Shown: positions 1 through 8,280, numbered from the stretch's first letter. The stretch is DNA of 64,000 bases from Sphingomonas elodea ATCC 31461 (GCF_000226955.1 NZ_AGFU01000001.1:1-64000), one strand, 5' to 3'. The notes: a model not told the origin generated them from the letters alone. Numbers and translations are program-made.

Positions 1-1099
1 CCGCCGGTGCACCTGGCGCAGGCGGCGCCGGCGGTGCGGGTGGTGCGGCCTGCACCTGGATTGCCGCACCTACGCTGGTGCGGATCCGCTCGGCGGCCTG
101 GCTGCCCGAGGCGGTCAGCGCCAGCGCGGCGAGCGACACGGTGGTGATCCCGGCCAGCCCCGCGCCGACGCGGATGGGGGAAAGCTTCCGGTGGATCGAG
201 AGCATGCGTAATCTCCCTTTGACGTCGTTGATCGTGTGGAGGTGACAAGCCGCCGAGACCGCGCCCCCATGCGCGGACTTGACGATCGCACGGCCATAGG
301 CATGGCGCAGTGCCTGGGCGCGGCCGGCGAGCACCAGGGCATCGCAGGCCATTTCCTGATCGGCGCGGAAGGCGCGGAACGCCCGCCATGCGACCGGATT
401 GAACCAATGGGCGGCCAGCACGATCAGCGCGGCCCAGTTGGCGATCAGATCGCCGCGCAGATGGTGGCCGAGTTCGTGGGCGAGCGCGAGATCGCGTTCG
501 ACCTCGTCGTACCGCTCGGAAAAATCGCGCGGAAACGCGACGTACTTGCGGAAGATGCCGAAGGCGAGCGGCCCGTGCGCGGCATCGGTCTCGATCACCC
601 GCACCCGGCCCTCGGCCACGGTACGATCCACCCGCGCCCGCGAGAGCAGGTGGCGGCAAAAGCGGCGGTGCGCGATCAGGTGATAGCCGAGGAAGATCAG
701 CGCGCCCGCACCCCACAGCGCAAGCACCAGCAGGGTGAGGTTCAGCCCCTCGGCCACCGGCGTCGGCGCAACCAGCGCGGCCGGCAGGTGATGGCCGCCG
801 GCGCTCAGGTCGATGGTGAGCACCGCCCCCTGGTCAAGGTTCGCCGGTAGCTTGTCGGGGTTGAGCACCCCCATCGCCACCGCCGGCGCCTCGGCCGCCT
901 TGCGGGTGAGCGGTGCGAGCAGCGCGCTCAGGTGCCATTGCCCCGGCAGCGGCGGCAGCAGCATCCGCAGGGCGGGCAGCACCCACAGCGCGTAAGCGAG
1001 CTGCGGCCCGAAGGCGCGGCGCACAGGGCCCCGCAGGGCGAGTGCCAGCAGCATCAGCAGCGTGCTCGCCAGCAAGGTCTCGATCCACCAGCCGATCAT
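1..1099 (-). CDS. BlaR1/MecR1-like M56 family metallopeptidase (C-terminus cut by window edge)
   Basis: Reading the minus strand from ATG at 1099 gives about 366 residues open to the window edge. The N-terminus is hydrophobic (MIGWWIETLLASTLLM), further membrane segments follow, and the zinc-metalloprotease motif HELGHH lies near residue 208. This is the M56 layout of membrane sensor peptidases, which in the BlaR1/MecR1 paradigm cleave or inactivate a partner repressor. The visible C-terminal part is an Ala/Pro-rich, probably periplasmic segment. The start codon overlaps the stop of the BlaI-like gene (ATGA), so the two are co-transcribed and co-translated. The signal sensed is unknown: sphingomonads carry many BlaI/M56 pairs without a beta-lactamase nearby, and none is visible here. 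Confidence 0.85.
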   Translation of the reverse strand, partial: MIGWWIETLLASTLLMLLALALRGPVRRAFGPQLAYALWVLPALRMLLPPLPGQWHLSALLAPLTRKAAEAPAVAMGVLNPDKLPANLDQGAVLTIDLSAGGHHLPAALVAPTPVAEGLNLTLLVLALWGAGALIFLGYHLIAHRRFCRHLLSRARVDRTVAEGRVRVIETDAAHGPLAFGIFRKYVAFPRDFSERYDEVERDLALAHELGHHLRGDLIANWAALIVLAAHWFNPVAWRAFRAFRADQEMACDALVLAGRAQALRHAYGRAIVKSAHGGAVSAACHLHTINDVKGRLRMLSIHRKLSPIRVGAGLAGITTVSLAALALTASGSQAAERIRTSVGAAIQVQAAPPAPPAPPAPGAPA

Positions 1100-1464
1100 T
1101 GCTTCAGCTCCTTCAGGAGAGCTTCGATCTCGGCGATGTCCTGATCGGTGATGGCATCGCGTTCCGCCAGATGCGCCACCAGCGGGGTCAGCCGGCCGCC
1201 GAACAGCCGATCGATCAGTTTGCGCGATTCGCCCACCACATAATCGCCCCGCGCGACGAGCGGGCGATAGCGATAGCGCCGCCCCTCTTCCTCATGCGCG
1301 ATGACGTTCTTGGCGAGCAGCCGCCCGAGCAGCGTCTTGACCGTGTTGGCGCTCCAGCCGCGATCGGCGGGCACCCGCTCGGTCACTTCCTGCGCGGTGA
1401 GCGGCGATTCCTCCCACAGAACCTCCATCACCGCATGTTCGGCTTCGCTGATTCGCTCGGTCAT
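1096..1464 (-). CDS. BlaI/MecI/CopY family transcriptional repressor
   Basis: 122 aa, the usual family length. The N-terminal winged helix (ISEAEHAVMEVLWEE, then a recognition region around WSANTVKTLLGRLLAK) is followed by a C-terminal dimerisation helix region (LTPLVAHLAERDAIT...IEALLKELKQ). It is expected to repress its own operon and to be relieved when the adjacent M56 peptidase is activated. It is the first gene of the two-gene operon. Directly upstream lie two TAC-N3-TGTA dyads that fit a BlaI operator, so autoregulation is very likely. The true target set is unknown. Confidence 0.9.
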   Translation of the reverse strand: MTERISEAEHAVMEVLWEESPLTAQEVTERVPADRGWSANTVKTLLGRLLAKNVIAHEEEGRRYRYRPLVARGDYVVGESRKLIDRLFGGRLTPLVAHLAERDAITDQDIAEIEALLKELKQ

Positions 1465-1475
1465 ACACCCTCACT

Positions 1476-1512
1476 GACTACGCATGTAATCGTCTCGATT
1501 ACGTCTGTAGTC
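1476..1512. promoter_or_regulatory. Tandem BlaI-type operator upstream of blaI-like gene
   Basis: A 37-bp near-palindrome has arms GACTACGCATGTAATCG and CGATTACGTCTGTAGTC around a TCT centre; 14 of 17 arm positions pair. Each arm contains its own TAC-N3-TGTA half-dyad (1479-1488 and 1500-1509), 21 bp apart, or two helical turns. BlaI/MecI repressors are known to bind TACA/TGTA dyads as dimers. The position 12 bp before the blaI-like start suits autorepression. Confidence 0.7.
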
Positions 1513-1695
1513 AAGTAGGTGAATGCTGGGTGAACGCAGGCGCACGCCGCGAAAAGCGTCGGCCCCGCTTACACCTGCCGACGAAGGTTAACGCTGGTTG
1601 ACCACCGTGTGGCACGGCAACGGGCAGGTACGCGATTCTGGCACGTCTTCTGCAACCTTCGCAGTACCCCAAAGCGTCCTACCCCAGACGCTTCA

Positions 1696-1736
1696 GGGCG
1701 GGTCGATGGTTCACCGGCATGGCCATCGACCCGCCC
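1696..1736. repeat. Perfect 14-bp inverted repeat (hairpin)
   Basis: The arms GGGCGGGTCGATGG (1696-1709) and CCATCGACCCGCCC (1723-1736) are exactly complementary around a 13-base loop. There is no U-tract on either side, so a classical terminator is doubtful. Its function is unknown. Confidence 0.7.
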
Positions 1737-1766
1737 GCACCGGCCTCCCTTTCAGTCCCAGCCGCT

Positions 1767-1792
1767 GTCATTCCGGCGAAAGCCGGAATGAC
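1767..1792. repeat. Dispersed sphingomonad palindromic repeat (single unit)
   Basis: A perfect palindromic unit, GTCATTCCGGC, GAAA loop, GCCGGAATGAC. Related units occur as inverted pairs at 2943-3037 and 35478-35571 of this window, which makes it a REP/MITE-like repeat and not a gene-specific terminator. Confidence 0.75.
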
Positions 1793-1827
1793 GATCGTTA
1801 GAGTCGTGACGTGACGTGCCGACAAAC

Positions 1828-1861
1828 GAAAAGGGCCCCCGCCAACGGCGAGAGCCCTTTC
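1828..1861 (-). terminator. Intrinsic terminator of the glutaredoxin-BolA-zeta operon
   Basis: Read on the minus strand, AAAGGGCTCTCGCC pairs with GGCGGGGGCCCTTT (one mismatch) around a GTT loop, followed by a TTTTCGTTTG run. It lies about 25 bp after the grxD-like stop codon. Confidence 0.8.
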
Positions 1862-1884
1862 ATCGATCGGTACGAGCCCGCGCG

Positions 1885-2217
1885 TCAGGCCGAAGCCGCG
1901 ACGCCCTTGTCGGCCATCAGCTGGGTCAGCTCGCCGCTTTCGTACATTTCCATCATGATGTCCGAGCCGCCGACGAACTCGCCCTTCACATAGAGCTGGG
2001 GGATGGTCGGCCAGTCGGAAAAGGTCTTGATGCCCTGGCGGACGCCCTGGTCCTGCAGCACGTCGACGCTCTCGAACTCGACGCCGAGATGGTTGAGGAT
2101 CGCCACCGCGCGGCTGGAGAAGCCGCACTGGGGGAAGAGGGGGCTGCCCTTCATGAACAGCAGCACGTCGCTGCCGTCGACCAGTTGCTGGATGCGGGCC
2201 TGGGTATCGTCGGTCAT
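1885..2217 (-). CDS. grxD: Monothiol glutaredoxin, Grx4/GrxD family
   Basis: 110 aa. The signature CGFS active site (FPQCGFSSRAV) and the glutathione/Fe-S-binding elements WPTIPQLYVKGEFVGG and SDIMMEMYESGEL are present. CGFS glutaredoxins bind a [2Fe-2S] cluster with glutathione and pass it to target proteins, often as a heterocomplex with BolA. The preceding gene in the operon is a BolA homologue, 3 bp away, which is the expected genetic pairing. An intrinsic terminator follows. The C-terminal tail (DKGVAASA) is short and unremarkable. Confidence 0.95.
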   Translation of the reverse strand: MTDDTQARIQQLVDGSDVLLFMKGSPLFPQCGFSSRAVAILNHLGVEFESVDVLQDQGVRQGIKTFSDWPTIPQLYVKGEFVGGSDIMMEMYESGELTQLMADKGVAASA

Positions 2218-2220
2218 TGC

Positions 2221-2460
2221 TTACTCCTCGGGCGTCGCTTCGGTGGTCAGCTGGAGCGCGTGGAGCACGCCGCCCATCCGTCCACCCAGCGCCGCATAGA
2301 CGGCCTGGTGTTGCCGCACGCGCGGCATGCCCCGGAACATGGGGGCGACGACGCGCGCTGCATAGTGGTCGCCGTCGCCGGCCAGATCGGTGATCTCGAT
2401 TCTGGCATCGGGAATGCCGGCGCGGATCAGCGCCTCGATCTCGGCAGCGGCCATCGGCAT
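2221..2460 (-). CDS. bolA: BolA/IbaG family protein
   Basis: 79 aa. It carries the BolA fold signature: EIEALIRAGIPDARIEITD, then a central GDGDHYAARVVAPMFRGMPRVRQHQAVYAAL with the conserved histidines, and a C-terminal LHALQLTTE. It is the expected partner of the CGFS glutaredoxin encoded immediately downstream; BolA-Grx complexes take part in Fe-S cluster trafficking. Its start is 1 bp from the stop of the upstream zeta-subunit gene, so the three genes form one transcription unit. Whether it is the BolA or IbaG paralogue cannot be decided by eye. Confidence 0.9.
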   Translation of the reverse strand: MPMAAAEIEALIRAGIPDARIEITDLAGDGDHYAARVVAPMFRGMPRVRQHQAVYAALGGRMGGVLHALQLTTEATPEE

Positions 2461-2461
2461 G

Positions 2462-2788
2462 TTACTTGGATTCCATCAACTGGCGGCGCGCCTCGACGGT
2501 CTGCTCCTCCAGCGCGCGACGCACGGTAGCATCGTCGATCTCGACATTCGCCGCGAGCAAGTCGCCGAGCAGCTTGCGGATCACGTCCTCGTCGCCGGCT
2601 TCCTCGAAATCGGCCTGGACGACCGCCTTGGCATAGGCGTCGGTCTCTTCGGGCGTGAGGCCCATCTTGGCGGCGGCCCACTGGCCGAGCAGCTTGTTGC
2701 GGCGCGCAGTGATGCGGAACGCCATATCCTCGTCGCGCGCGAACTTCTCCTCGAACGCATGCTCGCGATCGTCGAAAGTGGTCATCAT
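2462..2788 (-). CDS. ATPase inhibitor subunit zeta (DUF1476 family)
   Basis: 108 aa. Opening TTFDDREHAFEEKFARDED and the four-helix DUF1476 pattern (LLGQWAAAKMGLTPEE, DVIRKLLGDLL, ATVRRALEEQTVEARRQL) match the alphaproteobacterial zeta subunit. In Paracoccus this protein inhibits F1FO-ATPase hydrolysis through its N-terminal region. Start: two tandem ATGs (2788 and 2785) follow AAGGGG; the second has the more usual spacing. It is the first gene of the operon with bolA and the glutaredoxin. Confidence 0.85.
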   Translation of the reverse strand: MMTTFDDREHAFEEKFARDEDMAFRITARRNKLLGQWAAAKMGLTPEETDAYAKAVVQADFEEAGDEDVIRKLLGDLLAANVEIDDATVRRALEEQTVEARRQLMESK

Positions 2789-3106
2789 ATGCCCCTTGCT
2801 AAACTCGGGCCCGAGATAGGAGGGCGGGGCCGCGCTGGCAACGGGGGTGGTTGCGGATGGCGGGCTTGGCGCGCCGCCCTACTTCACCAAGGCACGGTTT
2901 ATCGACTTCGACGCCGAGGAGGGGCGGCACCTCCAAACCATCGTCATTCCCGCGAAGGCGGGAATCCATTCGCCTGTGCGCTGGAGGAAAGAACCGCGGC
3001 TTCAGCGCCAATGGATCCCCGCCTTCGCGGGGATGACGCGGATATTGCGACGATTGGGCGAGTCCAACAGCGACGGGAAGGATAGAGGTGCGGACGATTG
3101 TTGGGG
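2789..3106. other. Non-coding stretch carrying an inverted palindromic repeat pair
   Basis: No gene recognised. Its central part is the repeat pair at 2943-3037; the flanks show no terminator with a U-tract. The promoter of the zeta-bolA-grx operon should lie at its left end but cannot be pinned down. Confidence 0.5.
2943..3037. repeat. Inverted pair of palindromic repeat units
   Basis: The left arm (2943-2970) begins GTCATTCCCGCGAAGG and the right arm (3010-3037) ends CCTTCGCGGGGATGAC. The arms match at 26 of 28 positions when one is reverse-complemented, with about 39 bp between. Each arm is itself a short palindrome with a GAAG loop. Same family as 1767-1792 and 35478-35571. Confidence 0.8.
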
Positions 3107-3319
3107 TCACACGTTTAGCGCGATGGCGATGAGCCCGGCAGCAATCAGAAACGGCGCCAGAAACGCCGCAACGCCGCCGAACCAGCCCCATTTCCGGTAG
3201 GCGCGCTCGATACCGAACTCCCAGCAGAATTCGAAAACAGCTCCAATGACCTCCGCCATGCCAACGCCCCCGGACCGGGATGAGCCGAACCCAGCCCCGA
3301 CTAGTTCAACCGACGACAA
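3107..3319 (-). CDS. Small hypothetical membrane protein
   Basis: Up to 70 aa, or 50 aa if translation starts at the internal Met (MAEVIGAVFEF, start 3259). The C-terminal half is a strongly hydrophobic helix (GWFGGVAAFLAPFLIAAGL) ending IALNV; the N-terminal part FEFCWEFGIERAYRKW is amphipathic. No family recognised. It overlaps the end of the next upstream small membrane gene by 14 bp, suggesting translational coupling. The coding assignment rests on hydrophobicity and arrangement only. Confidence 0.45.
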   Translation of the reverse strand: MSSVELVGAGFGSSRSGGVGMAEVIGAVFEFCWEFGIERAYRKWGWFGGVAAFLAPFLIAAGLIAIALNV

Positions 3320-3518
3320 TCAACGCAATGCCGAACAGCGCAAGTCCACTCCAAAACACGGTAGCAGCCCAGAAGGCAACTGGAGCCGATCGCCTCCCGG
3401 TATCAATCGCTGGCCCTGCTCCATTGCTGAGATACATGTTACCAGACGCGAATCCTGCTCCCAAGACCATCACGGAAAGAAGGAGAATTGCGGCACCAGC
3501 GATGGCGGACATGGACAT
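3306..3518 (-). CDS. Small hypothetical membrane protein
   Basis: 70 aa. Two predicted transmembrane helices: residues about 4-24 (AIAGAAILLLSVMVLGAGFA) and about 46-68 (VAFWAATVFWSGLALFGIAL), joined by a polar loop DTGRRSAPV. No family recognised. Same strand as, and overlapping, the following small membrane gene. It sits downstream of the quinone oxidoreductase gene, 67 bp after its stop, without a visible terminator, so it may belong to that transcript. Coding status moderately supported. Confidence 0.45.
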   Translation of the reverse strand: MSMSAIAGAAILLLSVMVLGAGFASGNMYLSNGAGPAIDTGRRSAPVAFWAATVFWSGLALFGIALIVVG

Positions 3519-3585
3519 GCCAGATCATCGCGCGCCAATGCTATGAAGGCAAGCTGGCGACTGAAAATCGGGCGCTGGTTCGCCC

Positions 3586-4587
3586 CTACTCTCCCACCCG
3601 CACCACCACCTTCCCGATCACCGCCCGCGCCGCCATCTTGGCGATCGCCGCGCCGCCTTCCACAAACGGAAACACTTCCGTCACCCGCGGCGCGATCTTG
3701 CCGTCGCTCCACAGCCGGAACAGCGTGTCGACATGCGCGCGGTTGGCCCCTGGGTCGCGCGCGGCGAAGGCGCCCCAGAATACGCCGCACACGTCGCAGC
3801 TCTTGAGCAGCGTCAGGTTGAGCGGCAGCTTGGGGATGCCCGCCGGGAAGCCTACCACCAGATAGCGCCCCTCCCAGCCGATCGCGCGCAGCGCCGGCTC
3901 GGCATAGTCGCCGCCGACCGGATCGTAGATCACGTCCGCACCCTTGGGGCCGACCGCCGCCTTGAACGCCTCGGCCAACGCCTTCGAGGCCTCCTTGTCG
4001 AGGGGCCCGCGCGGATAGACGAGCGTCGCATCCGCCCCCGCCGCGCGCGCGGCCTCGGCCTTTTCCTCGGAGGAAACCGCCGCCACCACCGTCGCGCCGA
4101 ACGCCTTGCCCAGTTCGATCGCCGCGAGCCCTACGCCGCCCGCAGCACCCAGCACCAGCAGCGTCTGGCCGGCCTTCAGCTTGCCCCGATCGAGCAGCGC
4201 ATGGATCGTCGTCGCATAGGTGAGCAGCAGCGCCGCGCCGTCCTCGAAGCTGCGGCCTTCGGGCAGGCGGTAGAGCTGTGCCGGGCTCAACACCAGCTTC
4301 TCGACCAGCCCGCCATGGCCCGGCACCGCGATCACCCGGTCGCCCGGCGTCCAGTCGGTGACGCCCTCGCCTACCGCTTCCACCACGCCGGCGATCTCGC
4401 CGCCCGGCGCGAACGGGCGGCGCGGCTTGAACTGGTAGCGATCCTCGATGATCAGCACGTCGGGATAGTTGATCGCACAGGCCCGCACGCCAACCAGCAC
4501 CTGGCCCTTGCCCGGAACGGGATCGGCCACCTCTTCCAGGCTTAGAGTATCAGGTCCGCCCGACGCCTTCGACAGCAACGCCTTCAT
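3586..4587 (-). CDS. NADPH:quinone oxidoreductase family protein (zinc-independent MDR)
   Basis: 333 aa, typical length. The N-terminal GroES-like domain ([21 protein letters not shown], then [18 protein letters not shown]) precedes a Rossmann domain with the nucleotide motif [18 protein letters not shown]. The zinc ligands of alcohol dehydrogenases are absent, as expected for QOR/crotonase-reductase-like members. Substrate unknown. The chosen ATG at 4587 lies 38 bp inside the 3' end of leuD; the N-terminal sequence [20 protein letters not shown] is typical of the family, so the overlap seems real and comes from an extended LeuD tail. Confidence 0.9.
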   Translation of the reverse strand: MKALLSKASGGPDTLSLEEVADPVPGKGQVLVGVRACAINYPDVLIIEDRYQFKPRRPFAPGGEIAGVVEAVGEGVTDWTPGDRVIAVPGHGGLVEKLVLSPAQLYRLPEGRSFEDGAALLLTYATTIHALLDRGKLKAGQTLLVLGAAGGVGLAAIELGKAFGATVVAAVSSEEKAEAARAAGADATLVYPRGPLDKEASKALAEAFKAAVGPKGADVIYDPVGGDYAEPALRAIGWEGRYLVVGFPAGIPKLPLNLTLLKSCDVCGVFWGAFAARDPGANRAHVDTLFRLWSDGKIAPRVTEVFPFVEGGAAIAKMAARAVIGKVVVRVGE

Positions 4588-5179
4588 GTCCGCCTCCTAC
4601 AGCGATCCACGGGCGTTCATGCGCAACCGCGGATTCGAATTTCGAAATCGCGGTATCTTGTGCCAGCGTCATGCCGATCTCGTCCAGCCCCTGCATCAGG
4701 CAGTCGCGGCGGAACGGGTCGAGTTCGAAGGCGAAGCGATCCTGGAAGTCGGTGGTGACGGTCATCGTCTCCAGGTCGACGGTGATTTCGTTGGCCGTCG
4801 CCACCTGCACCAGCCGGTCGATCGCCTCCTGCGGCAGCACCACGGTGACGATGCCGTTCTTGAAGGCGTTGCCCGAGAAGATGTCCGAGAAGCTCGGCGC
4901 GATCACCGCCTGGATGCCCATGTCCGCCAGCGCCCAGGCGGCATGCTCGCGGCTGGAGCCGCAGCCGAAATTCTCGCCCGCCACCAGGATCGGCGCGCCT
5001 GCATAGCGGGGATCGTCGAACAGGTTCCCCGGCTCCGCGCGCACGCTCTCGAACGCGCCCTTGCCCAGCCCCTCGCGCGTCGTGGTCTTCAGCCAGTGCG
5101 CGGGGATGATGATATCCGTATCGATGTTCTTGGCGCCCCAGGGATAGGCGCGGCCCGAAACCTGCTGGATCGGCTCCAT
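4550..5179 (-). CDS. leuD: 3-isopropylmalate dehydratase small subunit
   Basis: 209 aa. Conserved LeuD elements: [15 protein letters not shown] near the N-terminus, [17 protein letters not shown], and [15 protein letters not shown]. With LeuC it isomerises 2- to 3-isopropylmalate in leucine biosynthesis; LeuD provides the swivel domain. The end of the protein ([16 protein letters not shown]) looks like a non-conserved extension that reads into the start of the oxidoreductase gene. It lies downstream of leuC with a small secreted-protein gene between them, all on one strand. Confidence 0.95.
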   Translation of the reverse strand: MEPIQQVSGRAYPWGAKNIDTDIIIPAHWLKTTTREGLGKGAFESVRAEPGNLFDDPRYAGAPILVAGENFGCGSSREHAAWALADMGIQAVIAPSFSDIFSGNAFKNGIVTVVLPQEAIDRLVQVATANEITVDLETMTVTTDFQDRFAFELDPFRRDCLMQGLDEIGMTLAQDTAISKFESAVAHERPWIAVGGGHEGVAVEGVGRT

Positions 5180-5278
5180 CAGCGGCGCTCCGCCGACACG
5201 GTGTTCAGATACATGGACACAGCTTTCCTAACGAATGGCCGGCGGCCATCCCCAATTTCCGGCAATCGGCCGCCCGCG

Positions 5279-5419
5279 TCAGCGCGGTGCGACGACGGTC
5301 CGCTCGAGCGCCGGGATGGTCTTGATCGGCGTCTCCGGCCGCGGATAGGCACCCGCATAGGCCGCGGCGACACCGCTCAGGATCGTTCCGGCAATCAATG
5401 CGACGAGCGCCTTTTTCAC
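5279..5419 (-). CDS. Small predicted secreted protein between leuC and leuD
   Basis: 46 aa from a GTG start at 5419, preceded by a strong ribosome-binding site (AAGGGGAGAG, about 6-8 bp upstream). The N-terminus (first residue Met from GTG, then KKALVALIAGTILSG) is a typical short signal peptide followed by AAAYAGAYPRPETPIKTI. The stop is TGA at 5279-5281. The gene begins 20 bp after the leuC stop codon on the same strand, so it is co-transcribed with leuC and leuD. No family recognised. The clear signal-peptide shape and RBS favour a real gene despite its size. Confidence 0.6.
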   Translation of the reverse strand: MKKALVALIAGTILSGVAAAYAGAYPRPETPIKTIPALERTVVAPR

Positions 5420-5439
5420 GGCGTCTCTCCCCTTCACTA

Positions 5440-6882
5440 TTACGCCTGGTCCGCCATCAACGCGCGAACGTCCGTCAGGTGCCCGGTCACCGCCGCCGCC
5501 GCCGCCATCGCGGGCGAGACGAGGTGGGTGCGCGATCCCGGCCCCTGGCGTCCTACGAAATTGCGATTCGAAGTGGAAGCACAACGTTCTCCGGCGGGAA
5601 CCTTGTCCGGGTTCATCGCCAGGCACATCGAGCAGCCCGGCTCGCGCCACTGGAAGCCCGCTTCCAGGAAGATGCGGTCGAGCCCCTCTTCCTCGGCCTG
5701 GCGCTTGACCAGTCCCGAGCCCGGCACGATCAGCGCCTGGCGGATGCGGTCGGCCACCTTGCGGCCCTGCACCACCGCGGCGGCGGCGCGCAGGTCCTCG
5801 ATCCGGCTGTTGGTGCACGATCCTATGAAGATGTGCTCCACCGGAATGTCCTGCATCGCGGTGCCGGGGGTGAGGCCCATATAGTCGAGCGAGCGCTGCG
5901 CGGCGGCGCGCTTCGAGGGATCGTCGAAGCTCTGCGGATCGGGGACGACGCCGGTGATCGGCACCACGTCCTCGGGGCTGGTGCCCCAGGTGAGCGAGGG
6001 CGCGATGTCGGCCGCGTCCAGCGTCACCACCTTGTCGTACACCGCGTGCCTATCGGTCGGCAGCGTCTTCCAATAGGCGACGGCGCGGTCCCATGCCTCG
6101 CCGGTGGGAGCGAGCGGGCGGCCCTTGAGATAGGCGAAGGTCTTTTCGTCCGGCGCGATCAGGCCCGAACGCGCGCCGCCCTCGATCGACATGTTGGAGA
6201 TCGTCAGCCGCCCCTCGATCGAGAGGTTGCGGATCACCTCGCCGGTGAATTCGATGACATAGCCGGTGCCGCCGGCCGCGCCGATCTTGCCGATGATCGC
6301 CAGCACCACGTCCTTGGCGCTGACCCCGTGGCCGAGCGTGCCGTCGACGCGGACTTCCATCGTCTTCGATTGCTTGAGCAGCAGCGTCTGCGTGGCGAGC
6401 ACATGCTCCACCTCGCTGGTGCCGATGCCGAATGCCAGCGCGCCGAGCGCGCCGTGCGCCGAGGTGTGGCTGTCGCCGCACACCAGCGTGGTGCCGGGCA
6501 GGGTGAAGCCCTGTTCGGGCCCGACGACATGGACGATCCCCTGCCGCGCATCGAGCGCATCGATATAGGGCACGCCGAACTCGGCGACATTGCCGCGCAA
6601 CGCGGAGAGCTGGCCGGCGCTGGCAGAGTCCGCGATCGGTAACGCGTTGCCGGCGGCATCGACGCGCGGGGTGGTCGGCAGGTTGTGATCGGGCACCGCG
6701 AGGGTAAGATCGGGACGACGCACCTTGCGATCCGCCGCGCGAAGGCCGGCAAAGGCCTGCGGGCTGGTGACTTCGTGGACGAGGTGCCGATCGATATAGA
6801 TCAGGCAGGTGCCATCGTCCCGGCGCTCGACGACATGGTCGGCCCAGATCTTCTCGTACAGGGTGCGCGGTTCACTCGACAT
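5440..6882 (-). CDS. leuC: 3-isopropylmalate dehydratase large subunit
   Basis: 480 aa from ATG 6882 ([13 protein letters not shown]), the usual LeuC N-terminus; the reading frame stays open further upstream but that extension has no LeuC similarity. Family elements: [37 protein letters not shown] with a 4Fe-4S cysteine, and [13 protein letters not shown] with the other two. It is the catalytic [4Fe-4S] subunit of isopropylmalate isomerase. First gene of the leuC - small ORF - leuD - oxidoreductase run; the promoter should lie in the 206-bp gap shared with the divergent membrane protein gene. Confidence 0.96.
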   Translation of the reverse strand: MSSEPRTLYEKIWADHVVERRDDGTCLIYIDRHLVHEVTSPQAFAGLRAADRKVRRPDLTLAVPDHNLPTTPRVDAAGNALPIADSASAGQLSALRGNVAEFGVPYIDALDARQGIVHVVGPEQGFTLPGTTLVCGDSHTSAHGALGALAFGIGTSEVEHVLATQTLLLKQSKTMEVRVDGTLGHGVSAKDVVLAIIGKIGAAGGTGYVIEFTGEVIRNLSIEGRLTISNMSIEGGARSGLIAPDEKTFAYLKGRPLAPTGEAWDRAVAYWKTLPTDRHAVYDKVVTLDAADIAPSLTWGTSPEDVVPITGVVPDPQSFDDPSKRAAAQRSLDYMGLTPGTAMQDIPVEHIFIGSCTNSRIEDLRAAAAVVQGRKVADRIRQALIVPGSGLVKRQAEEEGLDRIFLEAGFQWREPGCSMCLAMNPDKVPAGERCASTSNRNFVGRQGPGSRTHLVSPAMAAAAAVTGHLTDVRALMADQA

Positions 6883-7088
6883 GCGCGGCGCTTTAATCGA
6901 ATCGTGCGTGGATGCAAGGCTGGGGGACATTTTCTGCTGCCGCCGCCGCGCACCTATCGGCTCGGTCGCCAATGTCGCAGCGCTTTGGGAAGCACAGACA
7001 ATGGGGCGGCAACATCCCATCGCGCCCCTTGCAAGCGTTGGCGCACCGGTTGCATAGCGTCTCGAATAATCGGAACGGGGGCGGGCCA

Positions 7089-7427
7089 GTGGAAGACGAA
7101 GAAACACCGGCGGATCACGACGGCGCCGCGCTGCTCTACGACTATTTCAAGCATCTCACCGGGCTATGCCTGTTTTCGCTGGGCGGGGTGGCAGCGCTGA
7201 CCGACAAGGTGGCGGGACGATCGCTGGTGCTGCTGATCATCACCTTTCTCGTGATCGGGCTGGCGGGCCTTATTTCCTTCACGGCGACCGGAAGCATCGT
7301 GGACTCGCGCGCCAAGGGCAAGCCGATCCGGCGCGACATCACCTATTGTCGCCATGCGGCGCCGCTGATGCTCTCGGTCGGCCTCGGCATGTTCCTCTAC
7401 CTGTTCGTAACCGCGCGCGGCCACTGA
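7089..7427 (+). CDS. Conserved small membrane protein, function unknown
   Basis: 112 aa from GTG 7089 ([18 protein letters not shown]). Three predicted transmembrane segments: about residues 25-42 ([15 protein letters not shown]), 46-68 ([18 protein letters not shown]) and 92-109 ([16 protein letters not shown]). The acidic N-terminus and the basic loop [10 protein letters not shown] suggest an N-out or short N-in topology. Divergent from leuC. No ATG is available before the first helix in this frame except well upstream without an RBS. No domain family recognised. Confidence 0.6.
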   Translation: MEDEETPADHDGAALLYDYFKHLTGLCLFSLGGVAALTDKVAGRSLVLLIITFLVIGLAGLISFTATGSIVDSRAKGKPIRRDITYCRHAAPLMLSVGLGMFLYLFVTARGH

Positions 7428-7449
7428 GCGGCGGGCCCAGGCGGGCCGG

Positions 7450-8280
7450 TTACTGCGCCGCCCCCCCGCGCAGATAGCGCTGCACCGCCTCCACCTCGTC
7501 CGGCCGGAGCGCGTGGAGGTTTTCCTTCACGATCGTCCCCATGAAGCCGACGTTGCGCCCCCCTGCACCGACGCCCTCGTGGAGCAGCCGCTGGAACTCC
7601 GCCGGCGCATAGCTGGCCGCCATCGGCGCCAGCGGCGGCACGGTGTTGCCGTCATGGGCACGCAGCTCGGTAAGCGCATGACATTCCGAGCAGAGCACCT
7701 GCGTCAGGTACCGCCCCGGATCGGCGGGTCGCTTGGCCACCCCATGCGCCTCCGCCACCACGCTCGGCCGGGTCGCGCCGGTCAGGATCTTCCAGCGGCC
7801 GACGGGTCCGAACCAGGTGGTCGCCTGCACGTCGTCGGGCGCGGGCCTGAGGCTGCGGACCCAGGCGATGATCCGACCGACATCGTCGTCGGCGAGATAG
7901 GTCATCGACCAGGCGGGCATGAGGAAGACCGTCCGCCCTTCCTTGGTCACCCCCTGACGGATCAGCCGGGCGAGTTCGGCATCCGAATAGCGCGCGGCGC
8001 TGCGGGCGATCGGCGGCGGGGCAACCTGGCCCTCGCGCCAGTCGACGGGCGTCCACACCGCGCCCTTGCCGTCGCCATGGCAGCTCTTGCAGCCGGTGAG
8101 GGTCGCAAGCCGCGATCCCTCCGCCAGCGACGCCGCGTCGTGCGGCACCGCAATGGGTCCAAGCGGCACGGCATGGCTGCGGCGAAGCACCCATTCGGAG
8201 GCGCCGTACAGCCCGCCCGTACCCAGCACCGCGAGCGCCGCCGCGCCCAAGCCACTACGCGCCCAGATCCGCATCGCCAT
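7450..8280 (-). CDS. Diheme c-type cytochrome, membrane-anchored or exported
   Basis: 276 aa. The N-terminal hydrophobic segment (LGAAALAVLGTGGLYGASEW) is an uncleaved anchor or signal peptide. Two heme c motifs follow: CKSCH near residue 64 and CSECH near residue 198, each with downstream methionine candidates (VFLMPAWSM; VGFMGTIV). This two-domain cytochrome c layout is found in electron carriers feeding periplasmic dehydrogenases. No dehydrogenase gene is adjacent, so its electron donor is unknown. It ends 22 bp from the stop of the convergent small membrane protein gene. Confidence 0.85.
   Translation of the reverse strand: MAMRIWARSGLGAAALAVLGTGGLYGASEWVLRRSHAVPLGPIAVPHDAASLAEGSRLATLTGCKSCHGDGKGAVWTPVDWREGQVAPPPIARSAARYSDAELARLIRQGVTKEGRTVFLMPAWSMTYLADDDVGRIIAWVRSLRPAPDDVQATTWFGPVGRWKILTGATRPSVVAEAHGVAKRPADPGRYLTQVLCSECHALTELRAHDGNTVPPLAPMAASYAPAEFQRLLHEGVGAGGRNVGFMGTIVKENLHALRPDEVEAVQRYLRGGAAQ

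Larger units (their letters stand above)
1513..1827. other. Non-coding stretch with two hairpins
   Basis: No convincing gene lies between the BlaI operator and the glutaredoxin operon terminator; the short reading frames show no family resemblance or good ribosome sites. The stretch holds a perfect 14-bp hairpin (1696-1736) and a dispersed palindromic repeat (1767-1792), both listed separately. Nothing else was recognised. Confidence 0.5.

Noticed and set aside
6883-7107. N-terminal extension of leuC by 75 codons
   Set aside because: No LeuC similarity before [13 protein letters not shown], and it would run through the divergent promoter region.
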